A stretch of 64,000 nucleotides of DNA from Chloracidobacterium sp. (GCA_016716305.1 JADJWP010000002.1:372001-436000); one strand, 5' to 3'; shown: positions 33,201-42,643, numbered from the stretch's first letter. Notes: generated by a model not told the origin, from the letters alone. Program-made: numbers and translations.

Positions 33201-34611
33201 ACCGGTTTTGCGTCCGATCGGTTATCAGAACCCGACCCTTGTCGTTCTTCCGTTTTCTTCGGATGAGCCGGAAGATTTTAATCTCGGCGTAGGCCTTGCC
33301 GACGCTCTAACGAACAAACTAGGGAACATTCGCAGTTTACGGGTTTTATCGGCGAATACGGGCCGGGCATTGGGAAGCGCAGAGCCGAAAGAGATCGCCG
33401 CTGACGTCGGTGCCTCATTCATTGTAAAAGGCCGTCTATTGCGGAACGATGGGCGGACCATCTTGTCAGCCTCGCTTATCAATACCGCGGCGGAAAGCCA
33501 GGTGTGGCAGGAGGATTTCGCCGCCGACAACGAAGACCTTTTCGGTATGCAGACACGACTTGCCGAACGAATATGGAACTCATTGGGCATCATTCCCCAA
33601 CCGCTTGAGAGGCTTCAGGTCGAAAAGAGTTATACCCAGGATCCAGAAGCATATGAACTTTACTTGATCGGTCGATACCAGCTGACCCGCCGAACATCGG
33701 CAGATCTTCGTCAGGCTATTACTACGTTCGGCAATGCCATCAAACTTGACGTCAATTTCGCACCGGCCTATGTCGGAATGGCAGACGCCTACGCGCTCCT
33801 GAACCTCTACGATGTCGACCCGCCCCCGGACGCATATCAACGAGCCAAGGAAATGGTGACGCGGGCATTATCGATCGATGATGGGCTTGCTGAGGCTCAT
33901 GCGACCAACGCCTACATCAAATTTTACGCCGATCGTGACCGTAACGCAGCCGAATTGGATTTCAGGCGGTCACTGCAGGTCAATCCCTCTTTGTCGCAAG
34001 CTCATCACTGGTTCGCATTGTTTCTCGCAGCAACGGGAAAAACCGTTGAAGCTCGCCAAGAGATCGAGACCGCCCGTTCACTCGATCCGCGCTCGTTGGC
34101 GGTCCTCTCGGCTATCGCAGTCGTGAACTTCTACACTGGCGATGTACAGGGTGCCATTAGCTCTGCAAATCAGACGCTCGAAATCGACAGGACTTTCGTG
34201 CCCGCCCTCAAAGTCAAGCGGTGGGCGTATTCGGTTTTGGGCGATCGACCGGCGGCTGCGGCAACGTTCGTAAAGGAAGTCAATTACAGCGGAGGATCCG
34301 AGGGCGATCCCGGGTGGCAGATCATCGCCGTCCAGGTCGGACGTGCAGGAGCCGAAAATGGCGAGGCAGCCGCACGGCTCGCGGCGGCCGCGGCCGCGCC
34401 CGAGATACGGGCGAACCCGTCGGTATACGCCTACGAGACCGCCCTTGCCTATCTTGCGCTTGGTGATAAAGAGCGAGCTCTCGACCATCTCGAACGAGCC
34501 GAATCATCGCGTGCTCATGGGTTCAATTTCGCGGAAGTCGACCCTCGGCTGGAATCTCTTAAACGCGAACCCCGCTTTACACGCCTTCTTGAACGCCTCA
34601 AGAACCCCTAG
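30268..34611 (+). CDS. Giant Ser/Thr kinase 1 with two TolB-like/TPR modules split by a membrane segment
   Basis: 1447 residues from the ATG at 30268; the family N-terminus (LPEQWKAIEEIFSEAVDL) fixes this start, although the frame is open from 30166. The kinase domain (about 97-398) has GRGGMGAVY, the ATP-binding Lys130, HRDIKPSN with Asp222, and DFG at 241-243, all intact. Next comes a TolB-like domain (about 426-545, AVAVLPFKFINLG) and a TPR region (about 575-900). A single membrane segment (about 952-974, GGIIALLVVGYIGVSRF) is followed by a second TolB-like domain (from about 987, TLVVLPFSSDEPED) and a second TPR region (about 1125-1440). By topology the second module would be periplasmic. 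It is followed by a paralogue 100 bases downstream. Confidence 0.9.
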   Translation: MLPEQWKAIEEIFSEAVDLNTAERMRFLDERCKGDLFLRREVERLLEGDDAASDFIESPVWTDSSFLNTNVKKEISDSLGSRNEKDDVDSLLGEQIGAFRIVREIGRGGMGAVYLGERADGEFTQKAAIKVIKRGMDSDFIVRRFRHERQILASFEHPNIARLLDGGTTVDGVPYFVMEFIEGETLYNYCDSRRLSIPERLRLFRKICSAIQYAHSRQIIHRDIKPSNILINAAGTPKLLDFGIAKILDPNLIHESVNPTASMLRMMTPDYASPEQVEGMDVTPASDIYSLGVLLYELLTGHRPYNFAGRALHEVTKVVCEVTPEPPSAILSKRVNLLPQYTENPSSYLDVRRSNLSTLTAGLSGNIDSIVMKALSKDPADRYSSVEAFSEDIGRHLNGAPVTAPRFVPGPKAAKGTVRKPSDSGKAVAVLPFKFINLGNAGDTEDRFLGLGLADALITRLSKVRRFVVRPTSSIIAFDSVSTDPIAAGTELKVDYILDGSIKKANDRLRVTVQLLDVAENAAIWATSIDETLSDVLTLEDTLSNRVIESLLPQLTGSELEEFAKRGTDVPEAFEHYMRGRYFFNSFTEDGLAKAFVSFHQAIAADPGYALAHAGIADYYNWLGMIGVLPPQECFQPAIASASRAVEIDPHLSEAHASLGFSLHAGEYDWSRAEHHLLTALDLNPSNASAYVWYSIVLFTEGRFDEGLEYARRSIEIDPLTPFNHHNRAWGLYYARRYSDAEAHYQRVIAEFPDYSFGHFGLSKVQRLIGKTDLALKENSRAHELMGEGIFSMLAEAECLAADGRQEAAVKKIERLKELSADRFVSPYGFALAYMYLDDRENALAHLERAFEMKEPWLNWMHIEPVFDPLRDEPRFRSIAEKIGYNAFKANYSSIYDSDRSNDKNQATTGSRSRAVRRLHDRTTLVIDETSITDSGEGETGRWPHPAARWRQAATIGGIIALLVVGYIGVSRFIAPRSPVLRPIGYQNPTLVVLPFSSDEPEDFNLGVGLADALTNKLGNIRSLRVLSANTGRALGSAEPKEIAADVGASFIVKGRLLRNDGRTILSASLINTAAESQVWQEDFAADNEDLFGMQTRLAERIWNSLGIIPQPLERLQVEKSYTQDPEAYELYLIGRYQLTRRTSADLRQAITTFGNAIKLDVNFAPAYVGMADAYALLNLYDVDPPPDAYQRAKEMVTRALSIDDGLAEAHATNAYIKFYADRDRNAAELDFRRSLQVNPSLSQAHHWFALFLAATGKTVEARQEIETARSLDPRSLAVLSAIAVVNFYTGDVQGAISSANQTLEIDRTFVPALKVKRWAYSVLGDRPAAAATFVKEVNYSGGSEGDPGWQIIAVQVGRAGAENGEAAARLAAAAAAPEIRANPSVYAYETALAYLALGDKERALDHLERAESSRAHGFNFAEVDPRLESLKREPRFTRLLERLKNP

Positions 34612-34711
34612 CGACCGCTTCCATCGCCCGCATTAGGAAAGCGGATTGACCGGCATCGAGACTGGTGGCAGAATTGTGTTTCTACCCCTACACGCTCTCG
34701 AACCCACGAAT

Positions 34712-37700
34712 ATGCCGCTGGCGGACGACAATTTGGGATCCACAATGATCGGCGAACGCGTCGGATCCTATCTTCTTGACGAGGAGATCGGCCGAGGCGG
34801 AATGGGCGCTGTTTACCGTGCTGTCCGCGTTGACGGGGAATTTGAGCAGGTCGTCGCGATCAAGTTGATAAAACGCGGAATGGATACGGACGCCATTCTC
34901 CGTCGCTTCAAACGCGAGCGCCAGATCCTGGCAACTTTAGACCACCCGAACATTGCCTATTTTCTGGGCGGCGGTTCGACCGAGAGTGGTTCGCCATATT
35001 TTGTAATGGAGTATATCTCCGGGCGTCCGCTATACGCGTATTGTGATTCTGAGCGCTTGGCGATCCGCGAACGCCTTCTCATCTTTCGGCAGATCTGCTG
35101 GGCAGTTCAGGCCGCACATGAGATACGCGTCGTCCACCGCGATCTCAAACCTTCAAATATAGTCGTCAGTGCAGAGGGTAGGCCAAAGCTGCTCGATTTC
35201 GGGATCGCAAAGGCACTCGAGGCCGACGCCGAAATGACCGACCACGAGCCAACCGCGACACAATTGCGCGTCATGACGCCCGAATACGCGTCGCCTGAAC
35301 AGATCTCAGGCGAAGAAACTGGGCCTTCATCGGATATTTACAGCCTTGGGGTCATATTATACGAACTACTTACAGGCCATCGACCTTACATAATTCACCG
35401 AAACGACGACGCTAAAACGAAACAGATCATTACGGCAGAATATCCGCTCGAACCGAGTGATTCGATCGACCGCGGCGAAGGTCTCATCCCGATCGACGGC
35501 CGGCCTTCATCGATCGCCGACATTCTCAACCGGCGGCGTACCGACCTGACAGAGCTGCGGCGAGCGTTAAAAGGCGACCTTGACCGCGTGGTGCTCAAAG
35601 CACTTCGGAAATCGCCCGCCGAGCGCTATTCCACGGCCGCCGAATTCGCAGATGACATCACTCATTATCTCGAAGGAAAGCCGGTAAATGCCGAACATTA
35701 CCAGCCTGGCCGCATTACGCGACACAGGCATGGTCACGACAAGCTGAGACTCGCAATACTTCCCTTTAATGTTCTGAGTTCGACGACCGGTGACGGAGGC
35801 GACGAATTTGTAGGTATCGGCTTCAGCGATGCCCTCATTTCGCGGTTGAGTGTCGTCAAGCGGCTTGTTGTCCGGCCGACGACATCGATCCTTCCGTTTT
35901 CTGGTTCCGATCCGTTCGATGCGGGCCGCAAACTCGACGTTGATTATGTACTTGACGGTAACGTCCGCATTTCCGGCGATCGTATCAGAGTTTCGGTTCA
36001 ACTGCTCGACGTTAATGGCGGATCGACCCGTTGGGCGCGTGCTTTCGACGAAAGGACAGGTGACGTACTTGTGCTCGAGGATTCACTTTCCGAACAGGTT
36101 GCCCGTTCGCTGCTTCCTGAACTTACGTCCGAAGAACAGGTTCGCCTTGAACGGAGAATAACAAATAAGCCGGCTGCTTACGAAGCGTATCTGCGAGGGC
36201 GGTATTTCTGGAGTAGATTCACGGATTCTGATCTTCAGAAGGCGATCCGCGAATACAAACAGGCGATCGCGATCGACCCCGAATACTCGCTGCCATATAT
36301 CGGCCTCGCAGAATTCTATATTTGGTCAGCGATCTTTGGTGAAATACCGGCGCGCGAAGCATTTCCGGAAGCGCGGAGTGCGGTTCGAAAAGCTATCGAG
36401 ATCGATGGATCGATGGCGGAGGCCTATGCCGTTTCCGCATTCATTGAATTGCTTTACGGTTGGGATTGGCCCGAAGCCGAATATCTTGTGACCAAAGCAT
36501 TGGATATCAACCCGAATTACGGGTTCGCACACGAATGTTATTCCAATCTACTCTGTTCGCAGGGAAGGTTCGACGAGGCAGTTGATGAGATAAAGCGTGC
36601 TGAATCATTAGATCCCGTCTCACCCCGTTCGATCTTGATGTCGGCCTGGACGCTATATCAGGCACGGCGTTTTGACGAAGCGGTCGCAGCCGCACGAAAA
36701 GCCAACGAAATGCAGCCTGATTTCCCTCAGGGCCTGCTTCATCTGGGGAACTGTTTGACCGCGGCCGGCGAGCATGACGAAGCTGTTACCGTACTGCGTC
36801 GAAGTTCTGAATTATGGGGCGGCTCGGGCCTGCCGCGGCACCTGCTTGCATTTGCGCGTGCGAGCCAGGGAAACCAGGTCGCGGTCAGCGCGATCCTCTC
36901 AAAAATGCTTGAAACGTCGAAGACCAAATATGTTAAGCCGTATTTCATAGCGATGTGTCATGTGGCGGCGGGTGACTTTGACACCGCGTTCGATTGGTTT
37001 AATTCGGCGATCGAGGCTCGCGACGAATGGATGGTCTGGTTTGGCGTCGACCCAAAGCTCGACGCGGTGCGAGACGATCCTCGTTACGCGGACCTGCTGC
37101 ATAAGACCAACAATCCGATCGCGCACCGTTCCGGCCGTAAAGCCGCCGAAGATCCTACTACCGGCAGCAGAATCCGCTCCATCGCGGTCCTTCCGTTTCA
37201 ACGGGTCACGGCCGGCGCTTCGGGCATAGACAGCAACGACTACCTACCGATCGGGATCGCCGATGCGGTTACTATGCGCCTCTCGAACGTTCGCAAGTTC
37301 CTGGTTCGTCCGACGAGCTCGGTCCTTCCCTTCGCGGCTGCCGAACTAGATTCGTTCAGTGCTGGACGCCAGCTCGCCGTCGAATTCGTCGTCGACGGCA
37401 TCATTAGGCACGTCGGCGGAAAGATCGTCGTGACCGCACAGCTGCTTGATGTTAACGAGCGTTCGGTCCGTTGGTCCGCAAGCTTTACCGAAAGCCTCGC
37501 AGACGTGCTCGAACTCGAAGATACCATCTCCGAGCAGGTAACGAGATCTTTGATCCCGCAATTGACCGGCGAAGACCTCGATCAGCTTGCAAAACAGGGA
37601 ACCCGATCTTCAGCCGCGTATGATGCTTATCTGCAGGGTCGCTATTTCTGGAATCAGTTTCGGCCGGATACATTTCCAAAGTCGATCCAGGCGTTCAGCC

Positions 37701-38587
37701 GAGCGGTCAAGATCGATCCCGGCTTCGCCCAGGCCCATGCGGGTATTGCCGACTTTTATGCGTGGGCTTCGATCTACGGACTGCTATCGCCGGGTGAGAG
37801 TCTCCAGAAAATGCACGATTCAGCCGCTAAGGCCCTCGAACTCGACTCCGACCTGAGTGAAGCACATGCGGCAATGGGGCTTTACTACTCGAACATGCAG
37901 CAATGGGATCGTGCTGAAGAGTTCTATCGACGGTCGATAGGGCTCAATGCACATTATCCCCTCGCTCACGAGTGGCTCTCGTCTGTTCTCGTGGCCCGGA
38001 AACAATTCGACGAAGGCCTACGCGAACTCGCCGAGGCTGAGAGGCTTGATCCGCTCTCACTTCGTCCAAAAGTACTTTCGGCATGGACGTACTATCAGGC
38101 ACGTGAGTTCGATCTTGCCCGCGAAAAGGGCGAAGAACTTCTAAAGCTCAGTCCGACGTTCATGCAAAGCCATCTTCAGCTTGCCAATGTCCTCTGCGAG
38201 ATCGGTGACGTCGAAAGTGCATTGCACCATGCCCGTCGTGCCGCTGAGATAGAACCGGGATCGCCGCTTACTTTACACCCGTTCTGTTTTGCTCTGGCGG
38301 CCGCGGGTGACATAAATGAGTTGATAACAATGTTGGAAATGTGGAAACAACGAGCTTCAGAGAATTATGTACCGCCGTTCTTTCTCGGCATGGCGTCATT
38401 AGCAGCGGGCGATAAAGATGCGGCATTCGAGTATCTCGATGCCGCTCGAGCCGAATTCAGCGCGTGGACGATTTGGTACTGTACCGAGCCAAAGCTGGAC
38501 AGCATCAGGGATGACCCGCGCTATTTCGCCTTGATCGAAAAGATGAACGGGCCGAGCCCTCTTGAAAACAGGAGTGATGCTGAATAA
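34712..38587 (+). CDS. Giant Ser/Thr kinase 2 with two TolB-like/TPR modules, no membrane segment
   Basis: 1291 residues from the ATG at 34712; an ATG at 34745 with a better Shine-Dalgarno (GGGATCC) is an alternative, and a TTG at 34646 is unlikely. The kinase domain (about 16-320) has GRGGMGAVY, Lys51, HRDLKPSN with Asp144 and DFG at 162-164. Then come TolB-like 1 (about 343, LRLAILPFNVLS), TPR 1 (about 490-800), TolB-like 2 (about 821, RSIAVLPFQRV) and TPR 2 (about 980-1275). I see no hydrophobic segment anywhere, unlike its upstream paralogue, so it should be cytoplasmic. The two TPR modules end alike (DPKLDAVRDDPRY and EPKLDSIRDDPRY), showing internal duplication. Its stop lies 9 bases from that of the convergent hydrolase gene. 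Confidence 0.9.
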   Translation: MPLADDNLGSTMIGERVGSYLLDEEIGRGGMGAVYRAVRVDGEFEQVVAIKLIKRGMDTDAILRRFKRERQILATLDHPNIAYFLGGGSTESGSPYFVMEYISGRPLYAYCDSERLAIRERLLIFRQICWAVQAAHEIRVVHRDLKPSNIVVSAEGRPKLLDFGIAKALEADAEMTDHEPTATQLRVMTPEYASPEQISGEETGPSSDIYSLGVILYELLTGHRPYIIHRNDDAKTKQIITAEYPLEPSDSIDRGEGLIPIDGRPSSIADILNRRRTDLTELRRALKGDLDRVVLKALRKSPAERYSTAAEFADDITHYLEGKPVNAEHYQPGRITRHRHGHDKLRLAILPFNVLSSTTGDGGDEFVGIGFSDALISRLSVVKRLVVRPTTSILPFSGSDPFDAGRKLDVDYVLDGNVRISGDRIRVSVQLLDVNGGSTRWARAFDERTGDVLVLEDSLSEQVARSLLPELTSEEQVRLERRITNKPAAYEAYLRGRYFWSRFTDSDLQKAIREYKQAIAIDPEYSLPYIGLAEFYIWSAIFGEIPAREAFPEARSAVRKAIEIDGSMAEAYAVSAFIELLYGWDWPEAEYLVTKALDINPNYGFAHECYSNLLCSQGRFDEAVDEIKRAESLDPVSPRSILMSAWTLYQARRFDEAVAAARKANEMQPDFPQGLLHLGNCLTAAGEHDEAVTVLRRSSELWGGSGLPRHLLAFARASQGNQVAVSAILSKMLETSKTKYVKPYFIAMCHVAAGDFDTAFDWFNSAIEARDEWMVWFGVDPKLDAVRDDPRYADLLHKTNNPIAHRSGRKAAEDPTTGSRIRSIAVLPFQRVTAGASGIDSNDYLPIGIADAVTMRLSNVRKFLVRPTSSVLPFAAAELDSFSAGRQLAVEFVVDGIIRHVGGKIVVTAQLLDVNERSVRWSASFTESLADVLELEDTISEQVTRSLIPQLTGEDLDQLAKQGTRSSAAYDAYLQGRYFWNQFRPDTFPKSIQAFSRAVKIDPGFAQAHAGIADFYAWASIYGLLSPGESLQKMHDSAAKALELDSDLSEAHAAMGLYYSNMQQWDRAEEFYRRSIGLNAHYPLAHEWLSSVLVARKQFDEGLRELAEAERLDPLSLRPKVLSAWTYYQAREFDLAREKGEELLKLSPTFMQSHLQLANVLCEIGDVESALHHARRAAEIEPGSPLTLHPFCFALAAAGDINELITMLEMWKQRASENYVPPFFLGMASLAAGDKDAAFEYLDAARAEFSAWTIWYCTEPKLDSIRDDPRYFALIEKMNGPSPLENRSDAE

Positions 38588-38595
38588 CGGCACCG

Positions 38596-40911
38596 TCAGC
38601 CGATATTGGCCCATGTCGTCAACACTATCTCAAGTTCGCGCGAGCCGGTATTCTCGACCACTAATTTCCACGTTCCGCCTTTTACCCGCTTATTGACAAA
38701 TATCGAACGGAACAGCCCGCGTGCCTCCGACGATGTCGCGAGACTCTCGCCGGCGATCGTTCCATCGGCATCGACGAGCCGTACCGCGACCTCCTGAGGT
38801 GCGACGAACGTAACGCCGAAATTTGTCGAATCGCTGACGGGCAACTCGATCACGACCGTTTGACGGCCGCCTACCACAGCAGCCTTGGCAAATGGAGTCA
38901 TGGTCCCGTCATCCGGTAACCCTCTTACACCACGGGTCCTCGTCAACAATAGTTCGTCGCTTCCGCTGTCCAGCAAAGCCGCTGATGTGGTTCCGCTACC
39001 GGGAATCTGAGGTACCTCTGGGTTATGGTTTCCCTTCGGTCCTATCGCGAGCCGCGGCTTTACGAATGATGAAAAATCAGAAGTCCCCGTAAGATCAGTG
39101 TGCAGGCTTTTTGACTTTGCGTTATCAGCGATCTGCCAGATCGCCGACGGCACAGGGACGACACCATCGTTCCAGACCAGGGTCTTGCACATTGTCGGCA
39201 GCGGGTCGCCCGCGAGTACCGAGAACTTTACGCCCTTGCGGTTCACGGTAGTCCGATTGAACTCGGCCACCACATCCTGCCGAAGCTGTCTCACCGCCTC
39301 AACCTTTTTGCCGAGAACCTCGAACGCGGTATTCATCACATCGGCACACGGTGAACCCATGTTCGGAGTGCCAAGCATGACGAGCCTTGACACCTGCGGG
39401 CGTCCATCGCGTCCGTTCATCGGCATCAAGCGGTTGATATAATCGCGTGCGATCAGGCCGCCCATGGAATGTGCGACGATATCAACATGCCATGCATTTC
39501 GGTCGCGTTGTGCGTACTCGATATAGCTTTTGACCTGTTCGGCATTTTGGGCGATCGTGTTGGTCGGCTGCGTTGACATGAAGCTGCCGCCGGTATTCAT
39601 TTCGCCATGGGCCGGCTTTTCGCCGACCGGGAACGCTTTCCAGTCGTATGAATGCGATGTGGTAAGGATATTCTGCCAAGTTTCCCAAGCCTTCCAGTTG
39701 CTCCACAGGCCGTGGATGAGCACGAGAGGCTTTGGCGCAACCTTGACGTTCTTTGTCATTTCGTCGGTCTTTTTACCGTTTACCGTCAACTCCGCCTTGA
39801 CCCGCTGAACGAGCCGCGGCCGACCGTCGTCATACCATGCGTATCCGGACGTATCCCATAAAATCTCGACGTCGCGTTCTTCTCCGGCTTCTAGCCTAAT
39901 GCTTACGGAACTGTCTTTGATGGGAGTGTCGGCTTTCGCTCCGTCCCATTTATCGCCTTTATAGGTCTCTAGAAAATTCACGTCGGCGTATTTGGTCTCG
40001 CCTGAGGCATTCAGTACCTTTGCGGTCACCTTAACGAGGTTGCCGTCGATAGTACCGGTCTGTTCATTCAATTCACGCCACTCGTTCCAATTCGGAAACA
40101 CCATATCGGCAAATTTCAGATCGGTCAAACGAACCGGCGCTCCGCACTTTTGCAGGCTCCAGGTTATCGTTTCGGTAACGTTCTGCCAGGTTCGCGAGTA
40201 AGAACCGCTGAGCCTGTTCGGGTCGCTGGGATCTACCCGATTGGTGCCGTCGCTGGTGAGCGAATTGCCTTCGATCGACGTCGGTGTCGCGGGCATCGTG
40301 AAGGATTTCCCTTCCTTTGGTGAACATTGGCCGCTGTAGCTTGACGTCTGCGATCCGGTGGTCTGGCCCTGGATCGGCGGTAACGCGACGCTTACTGTAT
40401 AAGTTCCGTCCTGATTCACGCCGACAGAGACGTTCGCATCGACCGAACCAGTGCCGGATGTTTCGGTCTTTGTTTCCGAGACGCCGGTCATGTCGCGCCA
40501 CGTTTTTCCGCGGTCGCACGAATTCTTCTCGACCGCTTTGACGGTCTCGTTTGACGTAAATTTGTGATCGACGGTCGCTCTGCCGATGCTCGATCCGTTT
40601 CGCGACGGATCCTCGAGCACCGTCACCTGAGCCTTGTAATCGTACTTCATCTCGAAGTCGGTCGTGTCCTTGCCGCGGCCCGAAACACGGTCAACCGTCT
40701 TGTTGTTGGTCATCCCCTGAGTTCTTGTATATTTGACCGTTCCGGTCCAGGCACCCGAACATTTCGACGCCTGCGACGGCTTGTTTGCGGCAACGGCACC
40801 TGCTGGTGCTCGGCGCGTTTGGCCAAACACTGAGATCGTGGAGTGCATCGAGATCGCGATCGTCGCGATCAATGCCAGGCTTGCGGTGATCTGACTTCTT
40901 CTTTTCATCAT
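38596..40911 (-). CDS. Secreted alpha/beta hydrolase (lipase/PGAP1-like) with flanking beta domains
   Basis: 771 residues. A signal peptide (MMKRRSQITASLALIATIAI) leads to about 250 residues of Ser/Thr/Gly-rich, beta-type sequence with paired cysteines, then an Ig-like/CARDB-type domain (about 262-375). The alpha/beta-hydrolase domain is about 380-600: PLVLIHGLWSNWKAW gives the oxyanion region, and VAHSMGGLI carries the nucleophile Ser482. Asp and His of the triad are probably in the LVWNDGVVPVPS region and a later segment. The C-terminal 120 residues look like a pre-peptidase-type beta domain. Probably an esterase or lipase acting outside; the substrate is unknown. It overlaps nothing and is convergent with kinase 2. 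Confidence 0.82.
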   Translation of the reverse strand: MMKRRSQITASLALIATIAISMHSTISVFGQTRRAPAGAVAANKPSQASKCSGAWTGTVKYTRTQGMTNNKTVDRVSGRGKDTTDFEMKYDYKAQVTVLEDPSRNGSSIGRATVDHKFTSNETVKAVEKNSCDRGKTWRDMTGVSETKTETSGTGSVDANVSVGVNQDGTYTVSVALPPIQGQTTGSQTSSYSGQCSPKEGKSFTMPATPTSIEGNSLTSDGTNRVDPSDPNRLSGSYSRTWQNVTETITWSLQKCGAPVRLTDLKFADMVFPNWNEWRELNEQTGTIDGNLVKVTAKVLNASGETKYADVNFLETYKGDKWDGAKADTPIKDSSVSIRLEAGEERDVEILWDTSGYAWYDDGRPRLVQRVKAELTVNGKKTDEMTKNVKVAPKPLVLIHGLWSNWKAWETWQNILTTSHSYDWKAFPVGEKPAHGEMNTGGSFMSTQPTNTIAQNAEQVKSYIEYAQRDRNAWHVDIVAHSMGGLIARDYINRLMPMNGRDGRPQVSRLVMLGTPNMGSPCADVMNTAFEVLGKKVEAVRQLRQDVVAEFNRTTVNRKGVKFSVLAGDPLPTMCKTLVWNDGVVPVPSAIWQIADNAKSKSLHTDLTGTSDFSSFVKPRLAIGPKGNHNPEVPQIPGSGTTSAALLDSGSDELLLTRTRGVRGLPDDGTMTPFAKAAVVGGRQTVVIELPVSDSTNFGVTFVAPQEVAVRLVDADGTIAGESLATSSEARGLFRSIFVNKRVKGGTWKLVVENTGSRELEIVLTTWANIG

Positions 40912-40984
40912 TTTCTACGTCGCTCGCGGACAAGGTGTTGGGGTCTCAAGCTCATACGCGAAAATAACGAAGAAATAATGTCAC

Positions 40985-41011
40985 AAAAAAGAGGCTCATC
41001 AGCGAGCCTCT
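40985..41011 (-). terminator. Rho-independent terminator of the lipoprotein gene
   Basis: Minus-strand AGAGGCTC pairs perfectly with GAGCCTCT over a 6-base loop and is followed by TTTTTT, 31 bases after the stop of the gene at 41042. Confidence 0.85.
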
Positions 41012-41041
41012 GCTTTAACTGTTAATTGATGATCGAAACCG

Positions 41042-41503
41042 CTATTTCAGATCGGCGATCTCAACCGAACCGTTACTCTCACAGAGTACGAACCTTCCGC
41101 TCGTGTATTTCTGGACGTTCGCGACAATGTGTTTGTCCGCCCACTCCTGCGGAAGCTGTGCCTTATCGATATCGCCTTGACCGCTGATCGCTTTCACGTA
41201 GGCGATATACTCCTTGACCTTCGAGTCATCATCGACCAGGATCAGCTGCGTGTCCGGTTCGGCGTCATGGATCTTTTGCGCCGTTTTGATCAGGTCTTCA
41301 CGACTTAGGCCGGAAGGGATCTTGTAATACGCAAACTTGATGCCTTTTATCGTGTAGGAATCGAGTTTTGCTTCCTTCGCATCTGCCTTGCCCGAAGTGC
41401 CCTGGTTCCCGGTCCCCGAATTCCCGTTGCGGTCATCGGTGCACCCAAGGTTCACGGCGATAAGTGCGCTTACAACCAAACAGAGATTTAGTAGGTTTTT
41501 CAT
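41042..41503 (-). CDS. Hypothetical lipoprotein
   Basis: 153 residues. The N-terminus is a lipoprotein signal ending in VNLGC (Cys21 as acylation site), followed by a Gly/Asn/Ser-rich linker. The folded part, from about residue 45, begins LDSYTIKGIKFAYYKIPSGL and includes an alpha/beta-like pattern with DTQLILVDDDSKVKEYIAY. No family recognised. An AAGGAG Shine-Dalgarno precedes the ATG by about ten bases, and a strong terminator follows, so it is probably a single-gene unit. Confidence 0.7.
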   Translation of the reverse strand: MKNLLNLCLVVSALIAVNLGCTDDRNGNSGTGNQGTSGKADAKEAKLDSYTIKGIKFAYYKIPSGLSREDLIKTAQKIHDAEPDTQLILVDDDSKVKEYIAYVKAISGQGDIDKAQLPQEWADKHIVANVQKYTSGRFVLCESNGSVEIADLK

Positions 41504-41567
41504 AATGTTCTGTCTCCTTCATGATCGAAGGCAAACCACATCCGGACGGTTCCCGATCAACTCACAA

Positions 41568-41596
41568 ATTATAAGAACAAGCGACTACGCTTATTA
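41568..41596 (-). promoter_or_regulatory. Candidate promoter of the lipoprotein gene
   Basis: Perfect minus-strand TATAAT (plus 41568-41573), about 65 bases before the ATG at 41503. The -35 (TAATAA) is weak. Confidence 0.35.
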
Positions 41597-42643
41597 CCCT
41601 TTGACGGCCTCGACGATGCTCACCGGGCTTGAGGTCGGAATGATCCTTGACAGCCTGAATCCAGAATTCTTCAGGAGTTCTTGAAATTCGCTTGCCGTAC
41701 GCTCGACACCTCCGGGTGACATCAGCATTTCGAGGTCGAGCAGCTTTCCGAAATGGGGCAGATCATCTTCGGGCAAAACGGCGTCAATAATCAATACACG
41801 GGCATTCTCAGGCATGGAAGCCCCGATATTCCGAAGTATATTCTCGTTGGTCTCGTCATACCAATCGTGGATGATGTGTTTCAGCAAATAAACATCAGCC
41901 GAGACCGGTATCGAATGATTGAAATCGCCTTCAACGATCGAAACGCGTTCCGCAACCCCGTAAGATTCGAACATCGCCGGCGCCCCGGCTGCAACGGCAG
42001 ATAGATCGAAGAGCACGCCATTCGCTTGTGGATTTGCCTTTAAGATCGCGCCGAGAAGATGTCCGTATCCGCCTCCGATGTCAGCGATGGTCTCGGCAGC
42101 GGCAAAATCGTATGCATCGAGGATAGCGGGGATCGTTTGGTTTGAAAATGACGTCATCGCGCGATTGAAAATATCGCCCAACTCACGGTTCGTATTGAAT
42201 AGATAAGGGAAGATCGGTTCGCCGTGAACAACATCCCAAGCCGGCTTGCCGGTTTTCACACTGTGAAGGAGATGGCCGTAAACACGCCAGTGTTCTTCCT
42301 CATTCATCCAGATCGCCACGTCCCGCGTCGACGCAGGATGATCGGACCGTAGAGTTTCCGACATTGGCGAATTTCCGTAGATCATTGGCTCAACCTCGGT
42401 AAATACGCCGACGCTCGTCAGACTGCGCAGTAGTCGATATAGCGATCTCTCATGCGTCGAGGTTGCAACGGCGAGAAACTCCGCCGAGCGTGGCCCATCC
42501 GCCAAGAGATCGGCAATTCCCAATTTTGCCGCAACGTATATGGCCTGTGAGACAAAGGCTCCGCCAACCAGGTCCATTAATTTCGCAGCCGGCGGTGCAG
42601 CCTGTTCTGCTGACGCGATCTCGATCGTTTCTTTCGGTATCAC
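41594..42643 (-). CDS. SAM-dependent O-methyltransferase (ASMT/hydroxyneurosporene family)
   Basis: 349 residues from a GTG at 42643 that is preceded by an excellent AGAAGGAG Shine-Dalgarno at eight bases. An ATG at 42667 would add eight residues but lies upstream of that site. The N-terminal part (about 15-90) is a winged-helix dimerisation domain (AIYVAAKLGIADLLADGPRS). The C-terminal Rossmann domain has the SAM motif IADIGGGYGHLL and the family HIIHDWYDE motif with a likely catalytic His. Members methylate small aromatic or polyketide-like hydroxyl groups; the substrate is unknown here. It is divergent from an SDR gene, which could be a partner (inference). Confidence 0.85.
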   Translation of the reverse strand: MIPKETIEIASAEQAAPPAAKLMDLVGGAFVSQAIYVAAKLGIADLLADGPRSAEFLAVATSTHERSLYRLLRSLTSVGVFTEVEPMIYGNSPMSETLRSDHPASTRDVAIWMNEEEHWRVYGHLLHSVKTGKPAWDVVHGEPIFPYLFNTNRELGDIFNRAMTSFSNQTIPAILDAYDFAAAETIADIGGGYGHLLGAILKANPQANGVLFDLSAVAAGAPAMFESYGVAERVSIVEGDFNHSIPVSADVYLLKHIIHDWYDETNENILRNIGASMPENARVLIIDAVLPEDDLPHFGKLLDLEMLMSPGGVERTASEFQELLKNSGFRLSRIIPTSSPVSIVEAVKG

